Shown: positions 51,600 through 59,021 of the stretch, one piece after another
How the letters are laid out: each line of letters opens with the position of its first letter
Numbering within the stretch: position 1 is the first letter of the stretch
From: RGIG5612 sp050944475
GTDB lineage: Bacteria > Bacillota > Clostridia > Lachnospirales > Lachnospiraceae
Reading direction: 5' to 3'
Length of the DNA stretch: 64,000 bases
Assembly (NCBI GenBank): GCA_050944475.1
Contig: JBMNRD010000001.1
Location: 1 to 64,000 of the forward strand
Notes under the pieces: model-generated
The model's input: the letters and a program-made list of their open reading frames with translations, nothing else
Databases searched by the model: none
Told to the model about the DNA's origin: nothing
Made by a program: the position numbers and the translations under genes

Positions 51600-51628
51600 A
51601 GTATACAACCTTTTCGTATAGTAATCAA
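51600..51628 (-). promoter_or_regulatory. Promoter of crt-hbd
   Basis: Minus strand: -35 TTGATT (51623-51628), 17-bp spacer, -10 TATACT (51600-51605). Start of transcription is expected near 51593, giving a leader of about 125 nt. Confidence 0.72.
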
Positions 51629-51812
51629 TTCGAATATTATACTTCAAAATTTTTGCCGCGGCGGCGCCGGCTTTATTCGCCAGCAGTTTTATTTGGCGGC
51701 CTCATAAAGCTCTGACTTTGTATGACACCGGCCTATAAGGTGTCGGATAAAATTTGTGTCAAGAAGTGCGGAGCTCATGCGGCCGCATAACCGCTACGCA
51801 ACCGGTCGCCAA

Positions 51813-51850
51813 GAAAAAGAGGGCGTCGCGCATAAGCGCAACGCCCTCTT
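51813..51850 (-). terminator. Intrinsic terminator after the molybdopterin oxidoreductase
   Basis: Outer stem AGAGGGCGT/ACGCCCTCT (51818-51849) plus an inner CGC/GCG pairing, followed by a T-rich run on the minus strand. Confidence 0.88.
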
Positions 51851-51889
51851 ACAAATCCTTTAAATTCTTAAAAACACAACCTTACTTGA

Positions 51890-54403
51890 TTATCTGCCGA
51901 ACTTAGCCCTGAACTCGGCATTTTCCTTCACGGATTCCTCGAGAGAAAGATGCTTGATTCCCATGTCCTTCTGCGGTTTTCTGAAGCTGTAAACAGGAGT
52001 ATTGGCAGGGATATCCCAACTCTTTTCCGTAGCAAACTCGGTGGGCAGATCGCCTCTGTAGTCGGCAGCTGCCATGTCCGCAACAGGAACCTCCTCATAG
52101 AAGTTGGAGAAGTCAAGCTTATCAACCTTTGCGCTCTCTGTCGGGATTGCGTCGTTTTCACCAAGAGGATAAATCTTGCAAAGCATGGTCTTGGTGGGCG
52201 CTCCGCCATATCCGGTCAACGGATGGTTAAAGCCTGTCGGGATAAGCTGGTTAACATTGATGTCCCAGATGCCATAAAGATTCGGAGCGGCGCCCTCGGT
52301 CTCGGGAAGCCACCATGCGTGCGGTGCCATGGCAATCTTCTCGTGCACAACCTCGGTGGTCTTCACCTTGCGCTTGCATTTTCCGCGAACACCCTCAATC
52401 CATACCCACTGGCCGTCATTCACGCCGATTTCATCAGCGGTCTTGGGATGAAGTTCAACAATGGGCTCCTGTTCAAACTGGCGCAGCCACGGAATCTGCC
52501 TGTGTTCGCTATGGAACATGGTGGGCATGCGGCGGCCGGTAATGAGAATCAACGGATATTCCTCATAAAGTTCGGGAGTGCTGACCGGACTCTCGATCGG
52601 CTCTTCATGGTGCGGAAGCGGGTCGGCGCCATACTTCTCAAGCAGCGTTGAATAAAGTTCAACCTTTCCGGTAGGTGTATTAAAGCCCGGTTTTCCGTCC
52701 GCCCTCAGCAGACCCTTCTCGTGACGATAGTAACCGCTGCAGCCTGACTCGTGATCCTTCGGAGCCAGTGCCCACGGGCTTTCCGCCAGTTCGTCAAAGG
52801 TCTTGCCGCTAACGGAAATACGGTCGGTAAACATGTCCTTGAGAGTGGGCCACGGAACAGATGCCGGATTGAGCCTCTTAGCCAGCTCGAACGCAACATC
52901 CCAGTGACTTCTGCATTCTGCAACCTGAATCTGCTTTGTGATTGCATTAAGCGGAACACCTGTGGTAAATACGGAGTCCTTTTCGGCAAATGTCGTACCC
53001 GGCAGTACCAGATCGGCAATTGCCTGACAGGTCGGTGTCATGTAAGTGTCGGCAACGACGTTGAAGTCAAGCTTTTTAACCGCCTCGTAGTGCCTACGCG
53101 GATCCTGGGCCGTACAGGCCATGAAGTTGTTGGTATACAGATACAATCCGCGAATCGGATACGGCTGTTGTGTCTCCATCTGGGCAAGAACGTCGTCGGA
53201 CATGGCCCATGAACGGAAATTCTTAACAAGAGGATATTTGTCACAGCCGATTCTTTTCTGGTTCATCAAATCAACGAATTCCTGGCCGTAGAGCTGAACT
53301 GTCTCCGCGGTTGAATATGGGTAGATGGTTACCTTATACGGAGGGCGGGCGATAATTTCACCGCCGGGAATGTCTAAGTTGCCGGTAATGGCCCACAGGC
53401 AGTTAAGCGCCTGAATGGTGCCGATAGAGTTGGCATTGCTGTCAAGAGGCTGTCCCCAGCGGATTGAAGCCGGCTTGGCCTTGGCATACATGCGGGCGGC
53501 CTCAACTATATCCTGTGCGGAAACCCAGGTAATCTCTGCAACCTTCTCGGGTGAATACTCCTGAGCCCTCTCCTTCAGCTCCTCAAAGCCGTGTGTCCAT
53601 TTTTCAACAAACTCATGGTCATAAAGATTCTCGTTGATGATTACGTTAATCATTGCAAGAGCAAGGGCACAGTCCGTGCCGGGCCTAAGCTGCAGCCATT
53701 TTTCCGCCCGGGTTGACATCCATGTCCGACGCGGGTCAATTACTATTATCTTGGTGCCCCTCTTCATCAGGTCTATTACCCAGTGGCTTGAATAATAGTG
53801 GTCAGCGCACTGGCTGCCCCTGGTACCGCGGCCCCAGATAATCATCAATTCCGGAACCTTGAATTCAGGATCATTATAGCGCTCGGGTGAGAGCTGCGCG
53901 GCATCCTCAAACTGAATATCGCCCGCAACCATGTTCATAGCTGCCAGCCTCGGTGTAAAGCAGGCAATGCCTGACAGGCCGAACAGCGTCCAGTTGGGAC
54001 TGCCGTATGCATAAGCAAGGAAGATCAGTGAGCCGCCGGCGTCACGTCCGGTTCCCTGACCGAAGACAACAGACTCGGCGCCGTACTCTTCCTTTAACTT
54101 CTTGAATTTGAACTCAATCTCGTCAAGAGCCTCGTCCCAGGAGATACGAGCCCATTTACCCTCTCCGCGGGCTCCCATACGCCTCAGCGGGTATTGGAGA
54201 CGATTCGGATGGTAAGCATACTGGGTAAGCGCCAGTGCTCTCGGGCACAGACGTCCCTGCAGGAAAGGATGGCTTTCATCACCCTCAACCTTAAGAAGTT
54301 TGCCATCCTTAACAAACAACTCAACGCCACATCCGCCGTGGCATCCCGGACCGCCTGACCAGCCACCGGTTTTAACAACTTTTACACTATCATCGATTTT
54401 CAT
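51890..54403 (-). CDS. Molybdopterin oxidoreductase, catalytic subunit (DMSO reductase family)
   Basis: 837 residues, cytoplasmic (no Tat signal). It binds bis-MGD: LMIIWGRGTRGSQCADHYYS, TKIIVIDPRRTWMSTRAEKW, LNCLWAITGNLDIPGGEI and the C-terminal PLILITGRRMPTMFHSEHRQ are family blocks. The N-terminal cluster motif is GPGCHGGCGVELF with a later GRLCPRA, i.e. Cys21, Cys25 and Cys53; the usual first Cys is Gly18. Cys148 in GIACFTPRLA is a likely Mo/W ligand. A 109-residue Fe-S protein is encoded just upstream. The reaction is unknown; relatives include aldehyde/formate-type oxidoreductases, transhydroxylases and catechol dehydroxylases. Confidence 0.88.
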   Translation of the reverse strand: MKIDDSVKVVKTGGWSGGPGCHGGCGVELFVKDGKLLKVEGDESHPFLQGRLCPRALALTQYAYHPNRLQYPLRRMGARGEGKWARISWDEALDEIEFKFKKLKEEYGAESVVFGQGTGRDAGGSLIFLAYAYGSPNWTLFGLSGIACFTPRLAAMNMVAGDIQFEDAAQLSPERYNDPEFKVPELMIIWGRGTRGSQCADHYYSSHWVIDLMKRGTKIIVIDPRRTWMSTRAEKWLQLRPGTDCALALAMINVIINENLYDHEFVEKWTHGFEELKERAQEYSPEKVAEITWVSAQDIVEAARMYAKAKPASIRWGQPLDSNANSIGTIQALNCLWAITGNLDIPGGEIIARPPYKVTIYPYSTAETVQLYGQEFVDLMNQKRIGCDKYPLVKNFRSWAMSDDVLAQMETQQPYPIRGLYLYTNNFMACTAQDPRRHYEAVKKLDFNVVADTYMTPTCQAIADLVLPGTTFAEKDSVFTTGVPLNAITKQIQVAECRSHWDVAFELAKRLNPASVPWPTLKDMFTDRISVSGKTFDELAESPWALAPKDHESGCSGYYRHEKGLLRADGKPGFNTPTGKVELYSTLLEKYGADPLPHHEEPIESPVSTPELYEEYPLILITGRRMPTMFHSEHRQIPWLRQFEQEPIVELHPKTADEIGVNDGQWVWIEGVRGKCKRKVKTTEVVHEKIAMAPHAWWLPETEGAAPNLYGIWDINVNQLIPTGFNHPLTGYGGAPTKTMLCKIYPLGENDAIPTESAKVDKLDFSNFYEEVPVADMAAADYRGDLPTEFATEKSWDIPANTPVYSFRKPQKDMGIKHLSLEESVKENAEFRAKFGR

Positions 54404-54440
54404 GTTTTCACCTCGTTTTAAATGTCGCTATGCCGGAAGA

Positions 54441-54770
54441 CTACTTCAGGAACAGCATCGGTTTAATGCTGATGTTCTTAGCTTCTTCAATCAGTTCCTC
54501 AACGGTGCCGAATGTAATGCACTGTGCCATGCAATGCTTTGCGCACGATGGCCTTCTGTTGTCCGCAACCCTGTCCAGACAAAGGTTGCAAAGGTTGGTT
54601 ACATAAGGAACATAGTCAATGTTGATCCCGTCCTTTTCCTGTAACACATGCTCGGTAATCTTGATACCGAACTGACCGGCATTCAGCTTGTTCTCCTGCG
54701 CACAGGCAACCTCGCATGAATGACAACCCGTGCAGTAATGCACGTCAATCAGTAATCCGTATTTTTTCAT
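54441..54770 (-). CDS. Small 4Fe-4S ferredoxin-like subunit of the molybdoenzyme
   Basis: 109 residues. VHYCTGCHSCEVACAQENKL gives a C-x2-C-x2-C-x3-C motif, and LCNLCLDRVADNRRPSCAKH followed by CMAQC supplies a further Cys set (C-x2-C, then C-x3-C-x3-C), enough for two clusters. It is much shorter than the usual 180-270-residue electron-transfer subunits of this enzyme class. It precedes the catalytic gene by 37 bp and probably passes electrons to or from it. GAGG lies nine bases before the ATG. Confidence 0.88.
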   Translation of the reverse strand: MKKYGLLIDVHYCTGCHSCEVACAQENKLNAGQFGIKITEHVLQEKDGINIDYVPYVTNLCNLCLDRVADNRRPSCAKHCMAQCITFGTVEELIEEAKNISIKPMLFLK

Positions 54771-54864
54771 GCTCTCAATCCTCTTTTTTCTTAATGTTTA
54801 TCTGTGCATAGCCGCTTAAACGAATGTGCAAGACAAAAGCGGCAAATACAATTTACCATATCTC

Positions 54865-54892
54865 ATTATACGGTTTGCACCCCTCTTTACAA
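54865..54892 (-). promoter_or_regulatory. Possible promoter for the Fe-S/molybdoenzyme pair
   Basis: Minus strand: -35 TTGTAA (54887-54892), 16-bp spacer, -10 TATAAT (54865-54870), about 95 bp before the ATG. The -35 lies in the loop of the plus-oriented hairpin at 54878-54908. Confidence 0.5.
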
Positions 54893-54908
54893 AGGGGTGT
54901 TTTTTTTG
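54878..54908 (+). terminator. Plus-oriented terminator-like hairpin without an obvious gene
   Basis: Stem CACCCC/GGGGTG (54878-54899) with a 10-nt loop, followed by nine T on the plus strand. Both flanking genes are on the minus strand, where no T-run follows, so it might end an antisense or small transcript, or be fortuitous. Confidence 0.45.
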
Positions 54909-55016
54909 ATTTGGGTAGATGTTTTTCATTTCGGTATCTTTAAGTACCGGCAACGCATCCCGGCGGATCTGTTGCCGCCGTCACAAGTCAAATTCAAAAC
55001 GCAACCGCAGCGCTTT

Positions 55017-55604
55017 TTACAGGCGAAAAACTATACCCAGCACCGCCGCTATCCCGATAAAAGCTATAGGATGGATTTTTTTCAATGGCTTTATAAACAT
55101 TATCCCGAAGAATATCGCAAATATTATGATGGCAGGCAGGTTTGCCCCGGCAAGCAAGCTGCCCGCCGCGCCGATGTTGTCGAATGTAATTTTCCCGGAA
55201 CCGAAGAGCACGGCCAGCATGATCTGCTGAGCCGCGGAGGTAATCAGCGCCGTGGACGTAGGACGCAGAATATGGAAGCTGCCGATGACAAAGCGGTTCC
55301 GGCGAAATTTTTCCAGAATGCGCGCCACAATGAGTATCACAACCAGTGAAGGCAGGGTAAGACTCAAAGTTACAAGGATGGCGCCGTACCAGCCGCCGGT
55401 CAGATAACCTGCATAAGTGGCCATATTCACGCCTATAGGGCCGGGGGTTGACTCCGCTACCGCTATAAAATCCATTATATCTTCATGGGTGAACCAGCCG
55501 AATCTGTCGCTGATTTCATAAAAGAAGGGTATTGCGGCCATTCCGCCGCCTACGGCGAAAAGCCCGATTTTCATGAACTGAAGGCACATCATCAAAAGTT
55601 TCAT
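55017..55604 (-). CDS. Chromate transporter, half-size (CHR family) subunit
   Basis: A 195-residue protein with about five or six membrane helices. It shows FMKIGLFAVGGGMAAIPFFY and ESTPGPIGVNMATYAGYLTG, the CHR-family FxxxGxxxFGGG and PGP motifs. Firmicutes often encode ChrA as two adjacent half-length proteins that work as a pair. It overlaps the other half by 4 bp. It may export chromate or move another oxyanion; the substrate cannot be read from sequence. Confidence 0.88.
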   Translation of the reverse strand: MKLLMMCLQFMKIGLFAVGGGMAAIPFFYEISDRFGWFTHEDIMDFIAVAESTPGPIGVNMATYAGYLTGGWYGAILVTLSLTLPSLVVILIVARILEKFRRNRFVIGSFHILRPTSTALITSAAQQIMLAVLFGSGKITFDNIGAAGSLLAGANLPAIIIFAIFFGIMFIKPLKKIHPIAFIGIAAVLGIVFRL

Positions 55605-56233
55605 TTACATGACTCCTTATCTGCGGACGCTCCTTCCGCCGGCGATTCGGCACCTGTAAATCCTTCAATTTTCACACCTTTCAGAGGGTGCTTGCTATGA
55701 ATAATTGTCACAACCACACTGATTACAATAACTCCCAACACTATGTACACAGTTGAAATTCTTGTGAAAGCCGCCACCGCAAACACACAAATGTAAGTCA
55801 CCAGTGTCAGCCAGTCCACGATTGTTTCTCTCAGAAAACCGATAACTGCATGTAAAATCAGCGCGCACACGCAAATCCGGATTCCCGCAAACGCGTGCCG
55901 GACATATTCATTGTCCGCAAAATTCGTCAACACGGCGGCAATAATCATAATGATAATGATTGACGGCGAAATAACACCCAACGTGGCCATAACGGCCCCG
56001 CCGGCTCCTTTCAGCTTGCGCCCTACGAAAGTCGACACGTTCACCGCAATAACCCCCGGCGTAATCTGGCTGATTGCAATGTAGTCGAGCAGCTCATTGC
56101 GTTCAATCCATTTTTTCTTTTGCCCGAGTTCACGGTCAATAATGCCCACCATGGCATATCCGCCGCCAAAGGTGGTCAATCCTATGACAAACATTGTCCA
56201 ATATAGAATCAGATACTCCTTAAGTTTTCCCAT
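55601..56233 (-). CDS. Chromate transporter, half-size (CHR family) subunit, first gene
   Basis: A 210-residue partner of the preceding entry. MFVIGLTTFGGGYAMVGIID and ISQITPGVIAVNVSTFVGRK are the same two motifs (with TPG in place of PGP), followed by three or four more helices and a charged tail. The stop overlaps the start of the second half (ATGA), so the two are translationally coupled. Confidence 0.88.
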   Translation of the reverse strand: MGKLKEYLILYWTMFVIGLTTFGGGYAMVGIIDRELGQKKKWIERNELLDYIAISQITPGVIAVNVSTFVGRKLKGAGGAVMATLGVISPSIIIIMIIAAVLTNFADNEYVRHAFAGIRICVCALILHAVIGFLRETIVDWLTLVTYICVFAVAAFTRISTVYIVLGVIVISVVVTIIHSKHPLKGVKIEGFTGAESPAEGASADKESCK

Positions 56234-56654
56234 ATTTGTATGATTCTCCGGTTATTATCTTATAAGCAAAATCGCTTTTTTGCGTATCATGCAACCATAT
56301 GAGCAAGATTATCTTTTTGCATCATGAATAAATTATAAACGCTCAGCGATTAAAAGCAATATGAACATCATGCCGTCGGGAACGGCAAATGCCGAGATTA
56401 TAAATATCGCAGTCCTCGGACGCGGCGCCGGCAGTACGATTATGAACATTACGGTTCTTGAATGCGGCGCCGGCGGCCTTGAAAACACACCCTCGCCTCT
56501 GCAGCATCGAAAACTGTTTGGTAATCTGATTGAAATTGAATTAGCTGAATTTTGCAGGCAGCTTGCCGACAACGAGTTAAAAACGGGCAACCACAAACGA
56601 TTTGTCAAAAAAAGCCGGCAACATCAAAAGGAGCCTCCAGCGATGGCTGCGACG
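56234..56654. other. 421-bp intergenic region with repeats
   Basis: This region holds the upstream sequence of the chromate transporter genes (no convincing -35/-10 pair found), three degenerate 42-bp repeats (56361-56480) and the approach to the carD terminator. The short frames on both strands have no recognisable family and are built from the repeats. Confidence 0.55.
56361..56480. repeat. Degenerate 42-bp tandem repeat, about three units
   Basis: Units 56397-56438 and 56439-56480 share att-at-aa-at at the start and gcggcgccggc near the end with a period of exactly 42 bp. A shorter, more diverged unit precedes them (56361-56396). Confidence 0.6.
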
Positions 56655-56682
56655 AAAACTGCCGCCTTATGACGGCAGTTTT
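56655..56682 (-). terminator. Intrinsic terminator overlapping the end of the CarD gene
   Basis: Perfect 10-bp stem AAAACTGCCG/CGGCAGTTTT with an 8-nt loop. The stop codon of the gene lies in the loop. The U-tract on the minus strand is short and formed by the stem end. Confidence 0.7.
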
Positions 56683-57176
56683 CCAACCTTTGATTTTATA
56701 TAACCTTTCATCTTTTCTCTGTCAATATCCAGCGCTACGGCCAACTCGCCGTAAAGCTTGTCTTCGGCCAGTTTAAAGTATTTCTCGTCAACGACGGTGA
56801 TCTTTTTCCCTTGAGCAATCCGCTCCTGCTTTCGCCTATAAATCGTTTTTATCACGCTTACCATCTGTCGACAGTCTCCGTCCTTTATAATCTCTTTATA
56901 AGTCTGCTCACGATTTTTTTCGTCGACAATTTCCATTGGAACAATGCTGTGCATTGAAGCAATCAGTTCTTGTGCATCCGTCTCGGTCATAATCGCCCGA
57001 ATTGCCAGCTTTTCGCTGTCACAGGGAATGTGAATGCGGCTGTTGTCGGAATAAACAGGGGTCAGACAATAATAGTCCCTGTCCTTATCGGCACTTGAAA
57101 TTTCAGACGGCCCCACACTATCTACGACACAAACGCCCATATTCCCGTATACAACCAAGTCTCCGACCTTAAACAA
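56667..57176 (-). CDS. CarD-family transcriptional regulator
   Basis: 169 residues. The N-terminal Tudor-like domain (FKVGDLVVYGNMGVCVVDSV) binds the RNA polymerase beta subunit in this family, and the C-terminal helical part (IKTIYRRKQERIAQGKKITV, then VDEKYFKLAEDKLYGELAVA) contacts promoter DNA. The best start is TTG 57176, with AGGAGG four or five bases upstream, giving the usual short N-terminus; a GTG at 57212 is possible. It has its own promoter and terminator. Confidence 0.9.
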   Translation of the reverse strand: MFKVGDLVVYGNMGVCVVDSVGPSEISSADKDRDYYCLTPVYSDNSRIHIPCDSEKLAIRAIMTETDAQELIASMHSIVPMEIVDEKNREQTYKEIIKDGDCRQMVSVIKTIYRRKQERIAQGKKITVVDEKYFKLAEDKLYGELAVALDIDREKMKGYIKSKVGKLPS

Positions 57177-57226
57177 AACTCCTCCTTTTTCATGCGCTTT
57201 TTGATATAACACTTATTTCCTTTATT

Positions 57227-57255
57227 ATTATAACATTTTTTATGAAATTTTGTAA
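57227..57255 (-). promoter_or_regulatory. Promoter of the CarD gene
   Basis: Minus strand: -35 TTACAA (57250-57255), 17-bp spacer, -10 TATAAT (57227-57232). Confidence 0.68.
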
Positions 57256-57290
57256 GTCCCGTTTTTTATATCGGAAAAGGGCCATTGCTT

Positions 57291-59021
57291 TCAGCCGTTA
57301 CGTATATTTTCAATTATTTTACATATCATGCCTGTTCTGAGAAAGGGAGTCATAAAGTAGAAGCCGTCTACATAGGGCTCAATCCGCCGGGCGATTTCCG
57401 TGGAAATCTTTATTCCTATTTCCTCGCTTTCTTCCTTGTCCTTGCCGACGTAGAGCTCTATCACTTCCGGCGCGACATTAATCCCGTTGATTTCGCTGTC
57501 CATAAATCGTGCGTTTCTCTCGCTGACAATGGGGATAATTCCTCCCAAGATGTAGCCCCCCAACTCAGCCTTGGCCCGCTTCAGGTTTTCAAAGCCTTCT
57601 CTTGTCAGCACGGGCTGGGTTAAAAACCCCGCAATCCCGTGCTCCGCTTTTTCCCTGGCCAGACCGATCTGTACATCGAAATTCCTTGCATTAATGTTCA
57701 GGGCGCCGAAAAAATGCATCTGCCGATTAAATTCCTTTTCATTCAATGAGGCGGCAAAGGCGGCCATTTTGCGTGAGTTAAACTGGTAAACGCTTTTTAC
57801 CTCGTCCCTTTCCGCAGTAGGAATGGGATCGCCAGTTACAATCAACAGATTCCGGATGCCCTCCGCATATAAACCCAGCATCAGGGCCTTGGTGGCGTTG
57901 AGATTTCTGTCCCTGCAGGTCATGTGGGGAAGGGTCTCGATACCCACCTCGCGAAATACCTTGCAGGCCAGCAGGCTCGAGTCCATTCTGGCCCGTCCGA
58001 TCGGACAGTCCGCAAGGGTCATGATGTCGGCACCTATATCCTTTAGTTCCTTCGCCCCCTCCATGAACCTGGTCAGGTCCGCACTTGCGGGGGGATCAAG
58101 TTCCACGGCGACAGGCTTTTGGCCGCTTATCAGTTTGTCCCAGAAGTTGCTGACAATTTTCTTTGAAGATGAAATCGCTGCGGTTTTCACCTTGTCACTC
58201 TCCGGCAGTTTTTCGATTCCTTCCTCAAGAATTCTTTTTATCTGCTTTATGTGGGCGGGGGTTGTGCCGCAGCAGCCTCCCAAAAAGGTAACGCCTCCGG
58301 CGGCCATTTTCCCCATCTGCCCCGCGAAAAATACCGGGTCGCCCTCATAAAATGTCCTGTTGTTAAGCACCACGGGATAGCCTGCATTCGGCATGACTAT
58401 CAATGTCATTCCCTCGGTATCAAGTCCGGCCATCAGCTCTGCCATGTGGCCGGCACTGAGTGCGCAGTTAAGCCCCACGCAGTCTACATGACCGCTTTCC
58501 CATGCCGTTCTAAGTACATCCCCGGCAAAAAGGCCGTCTCTCGTATAGCCCCCGTTGGGGCAGGAAAAGCTTGCGATTATGTAGCTTTCGGGGGCTTTTT
58601 CCTTTATATGGGCCGCTGCCGAAAGCATTGCCTCCGGAGTGCTTAATGTTTCGAAAATGAAGTGCCTTGCGCCTATCTCGAGGAATTTATCCGTGGCCCT
58701 TATGTAGCAGGCCGCAGCCTCCTCCGGAACGGTGCCGGCCGGTCCCATGTCCGCAAATACAAACACATCATTCCCGGCGGCTCTGCAGGCCGCATCCCAG
58801 GCGGCTTCAATTGTTTTCTCGTCAATTTCCCCGATTGAAAAGGTATTGGTGGTTATGCACTGCGCTCCTGCCCGGATATATTCCCTGTGTACGGCTTCTA
58901 CAAGCTCCGGGGCGGCCTTTTCCGGATTTTCCGAAAGGCTCCTGTCAAGGGCGGCAAGATATGTGCCCATTGCGCCGTCAAATATTACCGGCCCCTGATT
59001 AATTATTTTTCTGATGTCCAT
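57291..59021 (-). CDS. Fused homocysteine S-methyltransferase/methylenetetrahydrofolate reductase (YitJ-like)
   Basis: 576 residues. Residues 1 to about 290 form a zinc-dependent homocysteine methyltransferase (VIFDGAMGTYLAALDRSL, VGLNCALSAGHMAEL and FLGGCCGTTPAHIKQIKRIL with the Zn Cys residues). Residues 300-576 form an FAD-dependent MTHFR (VAVELDPPASADLTRFMEGA, then RNLLIVTGDPIPTAERDEVK). It reduces methylene-THF to methyl-THF and can pass methyl groups toward methionine. ATG 59021 overlaps the metH stop by 23 bp; the open frame to 59069 is less likely. It works beside the MetH protein encoded directly before it. Confidence 0.92.
   Translation of the reverse strand: MDIRKIINQGPVIFDGAMGTYLAALDRSLSENPEKAAPELVEAVHREYIRAGAQCITTNTFSIGEIDEKTIEAAWDAACRAAGNDVFVFADMGPAGTVPEEAAACYIRATDKFLEIGARHFIFETLSTPEAMLSAAAHIKEKAPESYIIASFSCPNGGYTRDGLFAGDVLRTAWESGHVDCVGLNCALSAGHMAELMAGLDTEGMTLIVMPNAGYPVVLNNRTFYEGDPVFFAGQMGKMAAGGVTFLGGCCGTTPAHIKQIKRILEEGIEKLPESDKVKTAAISSSKKIVSNFWDKLISGQKPVAVELDPPASADLTRFMEGAKELKDIGADIMTLADCPIGRARMDSSLLACKVFREVGIETLPHMTCRDRNLNATKALMLGLYAEGIRNLLIVTGDPIPTAERDEVKSVYQFNSRKMAAFAASLNEKEFNRQMHFFGALNINARNFDVQIGLAREKAEHGIAGFLTQPVLTREGFENLKRAKAELGGYILGGIIPIVSERNARFMDSEINGINVAPEVIELYVGKDKEESEEIGIKISTEIARRIEPYVDGFYFMTPFLRTGMICKIIENIRNG

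Larger units (their letters stand above)
51469..51889. other. 421-bp intergenic region
   Basis: From right to left on the minus strand this holds the terminator of the molybdoenzyme gene (51813-51850), a stretch with no recognised signal (51629-51812), the crt promoter (51600-51628) and a 125-nt leader with a branched RNA fold (51490-51574). No frame in it looks coding. Confidence 0.7.

Noticed and set aside
56333..56672. Short frames on both strands upstream of the CarD terminator
   Set aside because: They are produced by the 42-bp repeats, lack ribosome sites and match no family.
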